From Pseudonocardia thermophila (GTDB taxonomy: Bacteria > Actinomycetota > Actinomycetes > Mycobacteriales > Pseudonocardiaceae): a stretch of DNA of 64,000 bases. A model generated the notes under the pieces. That model was not told the origin of the DNA. It did no database searches and saw only the letters and a list, made by a program, of their open reading frames with translations. The stretch is taken from NCBI RefSeq assembly GCF_900142365.1, contig NZ_FRAP01000026.1:22047-86046 (forward strand), given 5' to 3'. The translations under genes were made by a program, and so were the position numbers. Every line of letters starts with the position of its first letter. Within the stretch, counting starts at the first letter, position 1. This document shows, piece after piece, positions 24,121 through 32,720 of this stretch.

Positions 24121-26508
24121 TCACCGCCGCGCCGGCAGCGGTGATCCACGGCTGACGATCCCGATCCGCGATTCGGCGCTGTCCGGCTCCGCCGCGACCA
24201 CCGCGGTGTCGCCGGAGACGTCGGTGCGCCGGACCGTCGCCCCGGTGCGCTCGAGCTCGTCGAGCAGCGCCCGGTTCGGGTGCCCGTAGGGGTTGCCCGC
24301 GCCGACGCTCACCAGCACCGCCCGCGGCGCCACCGCCCGCAGGAACTCCCGGCCGGTGCTGCGGGATCCGTGGTGCGGCAGCTTGAGCACGTCGGCGTGC
24401 AGGTCCAGCCCGGACACCACCAGGTCGGCCTGTCCGGCCAGCTCCACGTCGCCGGCGAGCAGCACCGCGCCCGCCGGGGTCGTGGCGCGCAGCACCACGG
24501 ACGTGTCGTTCACGGCCGTGCCGTCGTCGGGATCGACCGCAGTCGCCGCCCGACGCGGCCCCAGCACGTCGAGCACCAGCTCCGGCCAGGCCAGCCGCTG
24601 CCCGGCACGCAGCTCGGCGAACCGGGCCTCCACCGCGGCCGCGGCCCGTGCCGCCGCGCGCAGTGTGCGGACCGGCTCCCGGCCGGGCCCGACCGCCACC
24701 GCACCCACCGGACGGCCCCGCAGCGCGCCCTCCAGCCCGCCGGTGTGGTCGACGTGCAGGTGTGTGAGCACGACCAGGGCGAGTGCCTGCACGCCGAGCC
24801 GGGTCAGGCAGGCGTCGACCAGCCCGGCGTCGGGCCCGGCATCGACGAGCACCGCCCAGCCGGGCTCGCCCGTCGCGAGCACGATCGCGTCGCCCTGGCC
24901 GACGTCGCACGCCACCACGACCCAGCCGGCCGGTGGCCAGCCCACCGACACGAACCGGGTCGGCACCAGCACGATCGCCGCACCCAGCGCCACAGCCAGG
25001 AGCAGCGCTCGCACCCGCCGCAACCGCATCAGCACCACGAGGCCGATCAGCACCGCCGCCAGCAGCAGCCCGCCGCCGACGCCCTCCGGCCAGGTCAGGG
25101 CGAACCCGTCCACGGCAGCCGTACGGTCGGCCACGGTGATCATCCACTCGATCGGCGGCCCGGCCAACCAGGTGCACACCCGCGCCACCGCAGGTGCGAT
25201 CGGCCCGAGCAGCGCAGCGATCACGCCCAGCACGGTCGCCACCGGCACAGCCGGCGCCACCAGCAGGTTCGCCACGATCGACGCCGGGTTGACCGCCCCG
25301 GCGAGCGCCGCGACCAGCGGCGCGGTGGCCAGGCAAGCGGCGGTCGCCACGGCGATCGCCTCCGCCAGCGGAACGGGCACCCGCCGCTTCGCGAGCGCTG
25401 CCGCCCACCCCGGCGCGACCAGCACGAGCGCCGCCGTGGCGGTGACGGACAGCGCGAATCCCGCGTCGACCGCCAACGCCGGATCGGCGAACACCAGCAC
25501 GAGCACCGCGACGGCGAGCGCCGGCATCGCCGAGCGCGCCCGCCCCAGAGCCAGCCCCAGCAGCACCACACCGGCCATCACGGCCGCCCGCAGCACGCTC
25601 GGTGAGGGCCGGGCCAGCACCACGAACCCCACCACGGCGAGCGCCGCCACCACCGCGACGAGCCGGGGATCGGCCCGCGCCCGGCGCAGCAGCCACAGCA
25701 GTGCGCCCGTGATGATCGCGAGGTTCGCGCCCGACACCGCGAGCAGGTGCGACAGGCCCGCTGTACGGAAGTCGGCGTCGACCTCGGCGGTGAGCCCGCT
25801 GCGGTCGCCGACCGTGAGGCCCGGCAGCAGCCCGGCCGCCGCCGGCGACAGGGTGTCGGCCGCCGCGTCGCGCAGGCCCACGCGCAGTGCCCCGGCTGCG
25901 GACTGCCACCACGGCGGCTCGGCCACGGCCAGCGGCGGCCCGCGCACCCGCAGCACCGCCGCCGTGAGGTCCGTCCGCGCCGGCGGCGCCAGCACCCCGG
26001 ACGCGCTCACCTCCTGACCGGGCAGCAGCCCGGCCCACCCGGCGGCCGGCGCCAGTATCAGGACCCGGCCGCCGGAGATCCACCGCTCTCCCGCCACGGT
26101 CGCGGCCACCAGCTCGGCGGGCACCGCGACCTGTGCCGCCCCGGGGAATCCGCCGCGGATCGGCCGAGGATCATCGCGCAGCACGGCCCGCAGCTCGGCC
26201 GCAGCCCCGCGGGCCGCCGGTTCCCGCAGTGGGTGCCCGAGCAGCGCCCAGCCGTGGACGGCGGCCACCACGGCCGCCGCCGCGGCGCACCCGGTGACGG
26301 CGAGGACCACGGGGTACCCGCGCCACCACCCGACGGCGGTCCCGGCCGCCGCCAGCACCGCGATCGCCAGCCCCAGCGCCGTGCCGATCTCCGGCCCGGG
26401 TGCCACCGCGGCGACGACGACCAGCCACGCCGCCGTCGCCGCGGGCACCAGCCGCAGGTCGGCGGGCTGCCCCGTACCAGCCCGGGCGAGCTGCCGCGCA
26501 CCGGTCAC
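24121..26508 (-). CDS. comEC: ComEC/Rec2-type DNA-uptake channel
   Basis: The 795-residue membrane protein would carry single-stranded DNA across the membrane. It has an N-terminal hydrophobic region with a small soluble (OB-like) part, the competence domain with the conserved HLLAVSGANLAIITG near residue 250, and many helices. A cytoplasmic metallo-beta-lactamase domain follows from about residue 515 (VVACDVGQGDAIVLA, THLHVDHTGG, HHGSRST). The metal-binding HxHxDH is intact. GTG 26508 is chosen 31 nt after comEA with GGGAC upstream; a longer in-frame reading would overlap comEA almost completely. Confidence 0.9.
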   Translation of the reverse strand: MTGARQLARAGTGQPADLRLVPAATAAWLVVVAAVAPGPEIGTALGLAIAVLAAAGTAVGWWRGYPVVLAVTGCAAAAAVVAAVHGWALLGHPLREPAARGAAAELRAVLRDDPRPIRGGFPGAAQVAVPAELVAATVAGERWISGGRVLILAPAAGWAGLLPGQEVSASGVLAPPARTDLTAAVLRVRGPPLAVAEPPWWQSAAGALRVGLRDAAADTLSPAAAGLLPGLTVGDRSGLTAEVDADFRTAGLSHLLAVSGANLAIITGALLWLLRRARADPRLVAVVAALAVVGFVVLARPSPSVLRAAVMAGVVLLGLALGRARSAMPALAVAVLVLVFADPALAVDAGFALSVTATAALVLVAPGWAAALAKRRVPVPLAEAIAVATAACLATAPLVAALAGAVNPASIVANLLVAPAVPVATVLGVIAALLGPIAPAVARVCTWLAGPPIEWMITVADRTAAVDGFALTWPEGVGGGLLLAAVLIGLVVLMRLRRVRALLLAVALGAAIVLVPTRFVSVGWPPAGWVVVACDVGQGDAIVLATGEPGWAVLVDAGPDAGLVDACLTRLGVQALALVVLTHLHVDHTGGLEGALRGRPVGAVAVGPGREPVRTLRAAARAAAAVEARFAELRAGQRLAWPELVLDVLGPRRAATAVDPDDGTAVNDTSVVLRATTPAGAVLLAGDVELAGQADLVVSGLDLHADVLKLPHHGSRSTGREFLRAVAPRAVLVSVGAGNPYGHPNRALLDELERTGATVRRTDVSGDTAVVAAEPDSAESRIGIVSRGSPLPARR

Positions 26509-26539
26509 GGCGGCCGTCCCGGTGCCGCACGCTGCCCGC

Positions 26540-27433
26540 TCACACCCGTACCAGCCCGCGGAGCTGCTCGAACCGGCGATCGCCGATCCCCTCGATCTCC
26601 CGCAGCTGCTCGACCCGGGTGAACCGGCCGTGCCGGGTGCGCCACTCGACGATCCGCTGCGCCGTGACCGGTCCGACACCGGGCAGGGAGTCGAGCCGGC
26701 CGACGTCGGCGGTGTTAAGGTCGATCGGCCCGCCCGCCGCACCACCCGATCCGGTGGCCGGGTCGCCTGCCGCGGCAGCGGTGGGTGCCGCGTCGGGCGC
26801 GGCCGGGACCCCGACCGCGATCTGCTCGCCGTCGGCCACCCGGCGGGCGAGGTTGAGCTGGGTGACATCGACCCCCGGCTGTGCGCCGCCCGCGGCGGCG
26901 AGGACGTCGGCGACCCGGGCCCCCTCGGGCACCGACACCAGCCCCGGCCGCTGCACCTTGCCGACCACGCTGACCACGACCGGTTCGGATGGTCCACCGG
27001 CCACCGGAGTCGGCTCGGCTGACGGTGCGGGCGGTGTCGGGCCCTGCTCCGCGACGGACACGACCGGCAGCGCCGCCACCGGCTCGGCCCGCGGTTGGCC
27101 GCCCCACACCACCACGACCGCGACCAGCGCCGCCACCACCGCGGCGACCACCAGTGCGACCGCACCCCGGCGGCCCGGGTCGATCCGCGCTCCGCGCACG
27201 GCCGCGGGCAGCAAGCCCCGGATCCCGGCGGGCGGCGGGTCGGGCCGGTCGGGCACGGGCGGCGGGCCGACGACGGCCTCCTCGATCCACTCCGCCCGGA
27301 CCGGGACCTCGTCCGGGGCGCCTGCCGGATCCCGCGCTCGCTCGCCGTACGGCTCGACCGGCGCCGAGCCGAGGACCGCCGTCAACCGCCGCCGGGGATC
27401 ACCCCCGGTCGCCACACGTTCGTCGATCGCCAC
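26540..27433 (-). CDS. comEA: ComEA-type helix-hairpin-helix DNA-binding protein
   Basis: The 297-residue protein has a cytoplasmic N-terminus, one membrane helix (GAVALVVAAVVAALVAVVVVWGG), a SLBB-like domain (VVVSVVGKVQRPGLVSVPEGARV) and a C-terminal helix-hairpin-helix DNA-binding domain (IDLNTADVGRLDSLPGVGPVTAQRIV). It should capture DNA outside the membrane for ComEC. GTG 27433 follows a -10-like box by 6 nt. No other competence genes are in the window. Confidence 0.9.
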   Translation of the reverse strand: MAIDERVATGGDPRRRLTAVLGSAPVEPYGERARDPAGAPDEVPVRAEWIEEAVVGPPPVPDRPDPPPAGIRGLLPAAVRGARIDPGRRGAVALVVAAVVAALVAVVVVWGGQPRAEPVAALPVVSVAEQGPTPPAPSAEPTPVAGGPSEPVVVSVVGKVQRPGLVSVPEGARVADVLAAAGGAQPGVDVTQLNLARRVADGEQIAVGVPAAPDAAPTAAAAGDPATGSGGAAGGPIDLNTADVGRLDSLPGVGPVTAQRIVEWRTRHGRFTRVEQLREIEGIGDRRFEQLRGLVRV

Positions 27434-27439
27434 ACGGCG

Positions 27440-27445
27440 ACCGTA
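27440..27445 (-). promoter_or_regulatory. Candidate -10 box of comEA-comEC
   Basis: Minus-strand TACGGT lies 6 nt before GTG 27433, which suggests a leaderless transcript. Confidence 0.45.
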
Positions 27446-27566
27446 TGGCCGCCGGCCGTCCGACGGCCGCCGCCATGATCGACATGTGGATGGACCGGTG
27501 CGCTGGGGACAACCCCGGCCGCGCACCGCCCGGATGTCGGTCCTGCGTGTTATGGGCCCGGCGCCC

Positions 27567-28415
27567 CTATCCGTGCTTGGGCACCACGACGACGCCGAGC
27601 GCACCCAGCCCGACGTGCGCCCCGATCACCGCGCCCAGCTCCGAGACCACCAGCCGCGACGTCGTGGTCCGCTCCGCGATCGCTTGCGCCACCTGGTCGG
27701 CGCGCTCGGCCGCGGCGAGGTGGTGCACGGCGACGTCGGCCGGCCCCTCCCCCGCCGCCGCCACGGCGAGCTCGACGATGCGCTGGGCGGCCCGCGCGGT
27801 GGTGCGCACCTTCTCCAGCGGCACGATCCGCCCGTCCTCGATGTGCAGCAGCGGCTTCACCGCCAAGGCGGCGCCGAGCAGTGCGGCGGCGGCCCCGATG
27901 CGGCCGCCGCGGCGCAGCCGATCCAGCGAGTCGACGCTGAAGAACACCCGGCACCGCTGCGCGACCGCCGCCGCTGCGTACTCCACCGCGGCTCCGCTCT
28001 GCCCGGCCGTGGCCGCGTCGGCGGCCGCGAGGACGGCGAACCCGAGCCCCATCGCCGCCGCCCGGGAGTCGACGACCCGCACCCGCTGCGGATCCACCTG
28101 TTCGGCCGCCAGCCGGGCCGCCTCCCAGGTGCCGGACAGCTCCCTCGACAGGTGCACCGACACGACCGCATCGGCCCCCGCCCGCAGCGCCCGCTCGTAG
28201 CAGGCGGCGAACTCAGCCGGGGACGGGCGGGACGTCTGCGCGTCGAGCCTGCGGGCGGCCAGCGCCTCCGTGAGCTCGGCGGTGCCGATCTCCAGGCCCT
28301 CGCGGCCGACCCGGTCTCCGAGCCGGACCTCCAGCGGGACGACGTGGATCCCGCGCTCTTCGGCGACGCCGGGGGGCAGGTAGGCGGTCGAGTCGGTCAC
28401 GACGGCAACAGGCAC
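27567..28415 (-). CDS. DegV-family fatty-acid-binding protein
   Basis: The 282-residue protein begins PVAVVTDSTAYLPPGVAEERGIHVVPLEVRLGD, the DegV signature. The TSRPSPAEF motif and VHLSRELSGTWEAARLAAEQ also belong to the family. DegV (FakB) proteins bind a fatty acid and present it to the kinase FakA for phosphorylation; no FakA homologue lies here. Start GTG 28415 is 9 nt after the octT stop, so the two are probably co-transcribed. Confidence 0.88.
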   Translation of the reverse strand: MPVAVVTDSTAYLPPGVAEERGIHVVPLEVRLGDRVGREGLEIGTAELTEALAARRLDAQTSRPSPAEFAACYERALRAGADAVVSVHLSRELSGTWEAARLAAEQVDPQRVRVVDSRAAAMGLGFAVLAAADAATAGQSGAAVEYAAAAVAQRCRVFFSVDSLDRLRRGGRIGAAAALLGAALAVKPLLHIEDGRIVPLEKVRTTARAAQRIVELAVAAAGEGPADVAVHHLAAAERADQVAQAIAERTTTSRLVVSELGAVIGAHVGLGALGVVVVPKHG

Positions 28416-28424
28416 GAGGCGACC

Positions 28425-29171
28425 CTAGGTGTGAGTGCGGCGCTCCTCCAAGGAGGACCGAAGGAGCGCCGCCAACGCGTGACCCACAGCGGCGTGCCCC
28501 GCCCAGCCCCAGTGCATGCCGTCGGGGTTCCCGGCGCCGCTGCGCACGTGCTCACCGACGAGCGCGGGCAGGTCCAGGAGCTGCACCCCGTGGGTGCCCG
28601 CCCAGGCCCGGACGGCGGCGTCGGCGGGCGCCCACCCGGCGTGCACCCCGCCGTAGGCCGCGGCCCGGTGCGGCGGCGGCCGGACGGCGACCACCGGAAG
28701 ACCGGGGCGCAGCGCCAGCACCGCGCGCCGGCACCGGTCCAGGTACTCGACGGTGAGCCGCGGCGGCAGTGCCACCGGTCCGCCGCCGGGCAGCTTCGCC
28801 AGCACTCGGGACAGCCACGGCTGCGCCGCCAGGTAGCCGGAGCGGACCGCTCGCCGCAGCGGTTCGGGCCGCAGCACCGGGATCAGCTCGCGCAGCGCGG
28901 TCGGCAGCGGCGACGGGAGGGTGTCCATCCCGCCAACGCCGAGGACGAGCGCGTCCGCGCGCGGCACCGCCGCCCAGAAGCGCGGATCGTGGGTGACCGC
29001 GTGCCAGGCGTGCCGGGTCGTCCAGCCGATGCCCGCGACGAGCTCCGCCCGGCCGCCCAGCGCCGCAGCGGCGACGTTCGGCCAGATCCGCGGGTGGTCG
29101 GCCGGTTCTGCGCGCTCGGGCCCGTGGAAGGCCAGCGAGTCGGCCAGCACGAGCAGCAGCGGCGCGGGCAC
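28425..29171 (-). CDS. octT: SGNH-type acyltransferase, probable diglucosylglycerate octanoyltransferase
   Basis: The 248-residue protein has the SGNH blocks LLVLADSLAFHGP (nucleophile Ser), the Gly block, and the late GNPDGMHWGWAGHAAVGHAL with Asp and His. Its position directly after gpgP, as in Rv2418c of M. tuberculosis, points to OctT, which acylates diglucosylglycerate during methylglucose lipopolysaccharide synthesis. GTG 29171 shares its G with the gpgP TAG stop. The name rests on synteny plus fold, not on a proven substrate. Confidence 0.75.
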   Translation of the reverse strand: MPAPLLLVLADSLAFHGPERAEPADHPRIWPNVAAAALGGRAELVAGIGWTTRHAWHAVTHDPRFWAAVPRADALVLGVGGMDTLPSPLPTALRELIPVLRPEPLRRAVRSGYLAAQPWLSRVLAKLPGGGPVALPPRLTVEYLDRCRRAVLALRPGLPVVAVRPPPHRAAAYGGVHAGWAPADAAVRAWAGTHGVQLLDLPALVGEHVRSGAGNPDGMHWGWAGHAAVGHALAALLRSSLEERRTHT

Positions 29172-29791
29172 TACACCCCGACGTTGTAGCCGGACAGTCG
29201 CCACCGCGGGTGGTCGCGGCGGCGGGCGAGGACCGCCCACTTGCAGTTGCCGATCCCGCCGATCGACGGCCACGCCGAGGTCGGCAGCGCCAGCAGCCCG
29301 CACACCAGGCCGGCGATCAGGCCGCCGTGCGCGACGACCACGACCGTGTTGTCGACGTCGTCGTCGGCCATCTCCTCGTCGAGCTCGTCGATGACGGGAC
29401 GGGAGCGGCGCACCACCTCGATCCGGGACTCCCCTCCGGGCGGCGCCCACGCGGGATCCGCGCGCCACTGCGCGATCGCGCCCGGCCAACCCTCCTCCAC
29501 CTGCGCGACCGTGAGGCCCTGCCACTCGCCGAGGTGGGTCTCCCGCAGGCGCGGATCCAGCTCCAGCGGCAGCCCGGTGACCGCAGAGATCTCCTGCGCG
29601 GTGTCGACCGCGCGGGACAGGTCGGAGCTGATCAAGCGGTCGGGCTTGAACTGAGCGACGGTGGGGGCGACGGCGGCTGCCTGCTGGCGCCCGAGATCGG
29701 TCAGCACGGAGTCGATGTGCCCCTGCATCCGGCCGGCGACGTTGTGGTCGGTCTGGCCGTGGCGCAGCAGGACGAGCCGCCGGATCGTCAT
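29171..29791 (-). CDS. gpgP: Histidine phosphatase, probable glucosyl-3-phosphoglycerate phosphatase
   Basis: This 206-residue phosphoglycerate-mutase-like phosphatase has the phospho-accepting RHG at 10-12 (LVLLRHGQTDHN), SSDLSRAVDTAQ, RETHLGEWQG, and a second catalytic His in VVAHGGLIAG. Its place between rsfS and octT matches GpgP of mycobacteria, which removes phosphate from glucosyl-3-phosphoglycerate. The ATG overlaps the rsfS stop (ATGA). A general cofactor-dependent phosphatase cannot be excluded. Confidence 0.8.
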   Translation of the reverse strand: MTIRRLVLLRHGQTDHNVAGRMQGHIDSVLTDLGRQQAAAVAPTVAQFKPDRLISSDLSRAVDTAQEISAVTGLPLELDPRLRETHLGEWQGLTVAQVEEGWPGAIAQWRADPAWAPPGGESRIEVVRRSRPVIDELDEEMADDDVDNTVVVVAHGGLIAGLVCGLLALPTSAWPSIGGIGNCKWAVLARRRDHPRWRLSGYNVGV

Positions 29792-30177
29792 GCGCCGTCC
29801 TCCGACCCCACCGGGGTGCGCGCCTCCGGGAACTCCAGCCGCGGGCAGTCCTTCCACAGCCGGTCGAGCCCGTAGAAGCCGCGTTCTTCGGTGTGCTGGA
29901 CGTGCACCACGAGATCGACGAAGTCCAGCAGCACCCAGCGGCCCTCCTGGGCTCCCTCCCGGCGGACCGGCTTGGCACCGTGGATGCGCAGCTTCTCCTC
30001 GACCTCGTCGACGATGGCCTGCACCTGGCGCTCGTTCGGGGCCGAGGCGATCACGAAGCAATCGGTGATCACGAGCCGGTCGGAGACGTCCAGCGCCACG
30101 ATGTCCTGCGCGAGCTTGTCCGCGGCGGCCGCGACCGCCACTCGTGCCATCTCCTGTGCTCTGTCGCTCGCCGTCAC
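29788..30177 (-). CDS. rsfS: Ribosome silencing factor RsfS
   Basis: The 129-residue protein blocks joining of ribosomal subunits by binding L14 during starvation. LAQDIVALDVSDRLVITDCFVIASAPNERQVQAIVDEVEEKL and EGRWVLLDFVDLVVHVQHTEERGFYGLDRLW are diagnostic. It starts at GTG 30177 and leads an operon with gpgP and octT. Here a VOC gene is divergent from it, so it is separated from nadD, with which it is usually contiguous. Confidence 0.95.
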   Translation of the reverse strand: MTASDRAQEMARVAVAAAADKLAQDIVALDVSDRLVITDCFVIASAPNERQVQAIVDEVEEKLRIHGAKPVRREGAQEGRWVLLDFVDLVVHVQHTEERGFYGLDRLWKDCPRLEFPEARTPVGSEDGA

Positions 30178-30219
30178 GCTGTTGCTGCCATCGGTGGTCC
30201 TCCTGCTTCTTCGACTCGC

Positions 30220-30225
30220 TATCCT
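30220..30225 (+). promoter_or_regulatory. Candidate -10 box of the VOC gene
   Basis: TATCCT lies about 50 nt before the ATG at 30275, which has a GGAG box directly upstream; this would give a short untranslated leader. Confidence 0.35.
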
Positions 30226-30274
30226 CCCAGCCCGTCGTCGAAGGCCCGCAGGTCGGGTCGGAGGGTGGTCGGAG

Positions 30275-30634
30275 ATGATCATCGGTACGCACGCCGTCGT
30301 GTTCGCTGCCGACCCGGACCGGGCCCGCTCGTTCTTCCGGGACGTGCTCGGCCTGCCGCACGTGGACGCGGGCGAGGGCTGGCTGATCTTCCGCATGCCG
30401 CCGGCTGAGGTGGGGGTCCACCCGGCGGAGCCGGACGCGGCCGGCGCGCACGAGCTGTACCTGATGTGCGACGACATCGCGGCCACGGTCGCCGAGCTCA
30501 CGGCGAAGGGCGCGGAGTTCAGTGCGGGCGGGATCGTCGACGCGGGGTTCGGCCGGGTGGCGCACCTGATCATCCCCGGAGGTGGACGGCTGGGGATCTA
30601 CGAGCCGCGGCACCCGGTGGCCTTCGACCTCTGA
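30275..30634 (+). CDS. VOC-family (glyoxalase/bleomycin-resistance fold) protein
   Basis: The 119-residue protein has the paired beta-alpha-beta units of the vicinal-oxygen-chelate fold: THAVVFAADPDRARSFFRDVLGLPHVDAGEGW, then YLMCDDIAATVAELTAKGAEF and GGRLGIYEPRHP. Metal ligands may be His6 and the late Glu in the YEP turn. The substrate is unknown. It interrupts the usual nadD-rsfS arrangement. A palindromic repeat follows its stop. Confidence 0.82.
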   Translation: MIIGTHAVVFAADPDRARSFFRDVLGLPHVDAGEGWLIFRMPPAEVGVHPAEPDAAGAHELYLMCDDIAATVAELTAKGAEFSAGGIVDAGFGRVAHLIIPGGGRLGIYEPRHPVAFDL

Positions 30635-30666
30635 GTACCTCTGAGTACAGCCCTTCCCCGCAACGG

Positions 30667-30735
30667 CCCCGTCGAGAACGAAGTCAGGGCGAAATCGAAT
30701 CGTTTCGAGCAGCCACGACTTCGTTCTCGACGGGG
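30667..30735. repeat. Long palindrome between convergent genes (copy 2)
   Basis: Perfect 19-nt arms (CCCCGTCGAGAACGAAGTC and its complement) flank a 31-nt centre that contains a smaller CGAAA/TTTCG stem. It lies between the VOC stop and the nadD stop. The GTCGAGAACGA outer arm is shared with copy 1 (3152-3216), while the centre differs. Confidence 0.75.
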
Positions 30736-30751
30736 CGTCCGAGAAAGGACC

Positions 30752-31366
30752 TCAACTCCCGGGCTTCATGTACAGCTTCCGCTTCGCGATGTACTGGACC
30801 ACCCCGTCCGGTACCAGGTACCAGACCGGGCGGCCCTCCGCGACGCGCGCGCGGCAGTCCGTCGAGGAGATCGCCATCGCCGGCACCTCCACGAGCGTGA
30901 CGGAACCGGCGGGCAGGTGTTCGCCGCCGAGCCGGTACCCGGGCCGGGTGACGCCGACGAAGTGCGCCATCTCGAACAGCTCGTCGACCTTGCGCCAGGA
31001 CAGGATCTGGGAGAGCGCGTCGGCGCCGGTGATGAAGTACAGCTCGGCGTCGGGATGCAGCCTGCTCAGATCGGCGAGGGTGTCCGCGGTGTAGGTGGGG
31101 CCGTCGCGGTCGATGTCCACGCGGCTCACCGTGAACCGCGGGTTGGACGCCGTGGCGATGACCGTCATCAGGTAGCGGTCCTCGGCCGGGGTGACCTCAC
31201 GGTCGCTCTTCTGCCACGGCTGTCCGGTGGGCACGAAGATGACCTCCTCGAGCCCGAACCGGTCGGCGACCTCGCTCGCGGCGACGAGGTGGCCGTGGTG
31301 GATCGGGTCGAAGGTGCCACCCATCACGCCGACCTTGCGCCGGCCGGGCACACTGCCTCCCTGCAC
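30752..31366 (-). CDS. nadD: Nicotinate-nucleotide adenylyltransferase
   Basis: NadD adenylates nicotinate mononucleotide in NAD synthesis. The 204-residue protein has GVMGGTFDPIHHGHLVAA (ATP-binding His pair), VPTGQPWQKSDREV, and the late AISSTDCRARVAEGRPVWYLVPDGVVQYI. GTG 31366 is preferred because a -10-like box lies 6 nt upstream; GTG 31351 with GGAGG upstream is the alternative. alkB lies just behind on the same strand. Confidence 0.95.
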   Translation of the reverse strand: MQGGSVPGRRKVGVMGGTFDPIHHGHLVAASEVADRFGLEEVIFVPTGQPWQKSDREVTPAEDRYLMTVIATASNPRFTVSRVDIDRDGPTYTADTLADLSRLHPDAELYFITGADALSQILSWRKVDELFEMAHFVGVTRPGYRLGGEHLPAGSVTLVEVPAMAISSTDCRARVAEGRPVWYLVPDGVVQYIAKRKLYMKPGS

Positions 31367-31372
31367 CCGCGC

Positions 31373-31378
31373 AGCGTA
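31373..31378 (-). promoter_or_regulatory. Candidate -10 box of nadD
   Basis: Minus-strand TACGCT is followed after 6 nt by GTG 31366. Confidence 0.4.
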
Positions 31379-31386
31379 ACCGGCGC

Positions 31387-32016
31387 CTACTGGTAGACGT
31401 GCCGGAACTGCACGCTGATCCGCGGCGCGGCGGCGCGGACCTTCGGCACGCTGTGCTGCCACGTGCGCTGGCAGCTGCCGCCCATCACGAGCAGGTCGCC
31501 GGGCCCGGGCAGCAGCCCGATGCCCGCGCCGCCGCCCGTGGGGCGCAGCCGGAGGGGCCGGACCGCGCCCAGCGACACCAGCGCCACCAGCGCCTCGGGC
31601 AGGTCGCGCGCCACCCGGTCGCCGTGCCAGGCCACGCTGTCCGCGCCGTCGCGGTAGAGGTTCACGCCGATCTGGGTGAACTCGACGCCGTACCGCTCGC
31701 TCAGGCACACCGCCATCGCCGGCAGCGGGTCCGGCGCCGGCGGGCCGGATCCGGTGTGCCAGCGGTAGGTGCAGCGCGGCTCGACCACACGGCGGTCGTA
31801 CATCCGCACCTCGCGCGGGCCCCGCCACGGAACCTCGGCCAGCAGCCGCGCGAACAGCACGTCGGCCCCCGTGCACCAGCGCGGCGCGAGGTCGAGCCAC
31901 GCGCCGCGCTCGAGGTGCTGCCGCCGCAGCCCGGTGAACTCCCGGTCGAAGCTCACCGCGGACGCGTCGAGCGCGCCGTCGAGCAGCGACGGCTGCCAAG
32001 CCAGGTCCGAGGTCAC
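31387..32016 (-). CDS. AlkB-type Fe(II)/2-oxoglutarate dioxygenase
   Basis: The 209-residue protein is of the AlkB DNA/RNA-demethylase superfamily. EFTQIGVNLYRDGADSVAWHGD carries the iron-binding His-x-Asp, RTWQHSVPK the second iron His, and PRISVQFRHVY the 2-oxoglutarate-binding Arg pair. It should remove alkyl lesions from bases. It lies between a TetR gene and nadD on the same strand. GTG 32016 follows TAACCT by 6 nt. Confidence 0.88.
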   Translation of the reverse strand: MTSDLAWQPSLLDGALDASAVSFDREFTGLRRQHLERGAWLDLAPRWCTGADVLFARLLAEVPWRGPREVRMYDRRVVEPRCTYRWHTGSGPPAPDPLPAMAVCLSERYGVEFTQIGVNLYRDGADSVAWHGDRVARDLPEALVALVSLGAVRPLRLRPTGGGAGIGLLPGPGDLLVMGGSCQRTWQHSVPKVRAAAPRISVQFRHVYQ

Positions 32017-32022
32017 ATCCCG

Positions 32023-32028
32023 AGGTTA
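32023..32028 (-). promoter_or_regulatory. Candidate -10 box of the AlkB gene
   Basis: Minus-strand TAACCT overlaps the TAA stop of the upstream TetR gene and stands 6 nt before GTG 32016. Confidence 0.4.
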
Positions 32029-32598
32029 ACCGGATTCGAACGAGAGTTCGAGACCGCGGGCGACGAACTTAAGTTCGCGGTCGATGGCCGGGTCGTCACC
32101 GGGATGGCGGGCCATCGAGTGCCGGTACGACAGCGCCGAGGCGAGCAGCCGGGCGGCACCCTCGACGTCGGCCCGGCAGTTCGGCAGCGCCGCCATCATC
32201 ACCTCGCGGATCACCGCGACGAACCGCTCGAACCGCGCTTGCAGCGCCGCCAGCACGGCCGGGTGCGTGTCGGCCTCGCGCCACAGCAGGTGCGAGAGCA
32301 CCGCCGACGAGTCGGCGTTGGCGTCGAGGACGTCGACGAGCCTGCGCAGGCTCTCCCCGACCTGACCGGGGACGACCACCGTCTCCAGCGGGACCTTCTC
32401 GTCGGGCAACCGGTCGACCAGCGCCTCGAGCAGATCCGGTTTGCGCGCGAAGTAGTAGTGCACCAGCCCCTTCGGCACGCCCGCCCGGTCGGCGATGCGC
32501 GAGATGGGGGTGGCCTCGAACCCGTGCTCGGCGAACAGTTCCTCGGCCGCCGCGAGGATGCGCTCCCGCGCCGACGCCTCGGCGCCCCGCTCGCCCAC
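32026..32598 (-). CDS. TetR/AcrR-family regulator
   Basis: The 190-residue protein has the N-terminal helix-turn-helix RERILAAAEELFAEHGFEATPISRIADRAGVPKGLVHYYFARKPDLLEALVDRL, then a ligand-binding domain of the usual size. It probably represses itself and perhaps the neighbouring AlkB or SPW-repeat gene. GTG 32598 is chosen because GGGAGGCAGGA stands directly before it; an in-frame extension upstream is unlikely. Confidence 0.9.
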   Translation of the reverse strand: MGERGAEASARERILAAAEELFAEHGFEATPISRIADRAGVPKGLVHYYFARKPDLLEALVDRLPDEKVPLETVVVPGQVGESLRRLVDVLDANADSSAVLSHLLWREADTHPAVLAALQARFERFVAVIREVMMAALPNCRADVEGAARLLASALSYRHSMARHPGDDPAIDRELKFVARGLELSFESG

Positions 32599-32662
32599 TC
32601 CTGCCTCCCGTCTCCCCGGAACACGACGGACGGCCGCGGCGGGCTGCCACGGCCGTCCGGGT

Positions 32663-32698
32663 TCGAGGACCGACTCTAAGACCGGCTCGAGGACTGAT
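32663..32698 (-). promoter_or_regulatory. TetR promoter flanked by a direct repeat
   Basis: Plus-strand TCGAGGACCGA (32663-32673) recurs as TCGAGGACTGA (32688-32698), 25 bp apart. Between them lies minus-strand TAGAGT (32673-32678), a possible -10. Repeats around the -10 would suit a TetR operator, although TetR sites are usually palindromic. Confidence 0.35.
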
Positions 32699-32720
32699 CG
32701 CAATGAGGCGTCACCGTGAC

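Noticed and set aside
26509..27165. N-terminal extension of comEC through comEA
   Set aside because: It overlaps comEA in another frame and encodes a Trp/Arg-rich sequence without family match; GTG 26508 fits the known N-terminus.
29792..30613. N-terminal extension of the gpgP frame across rsfS
   Set aside because: The rsfS protein in another frame is clearly real, and ATG 29791 gives a normal phosphatase start.
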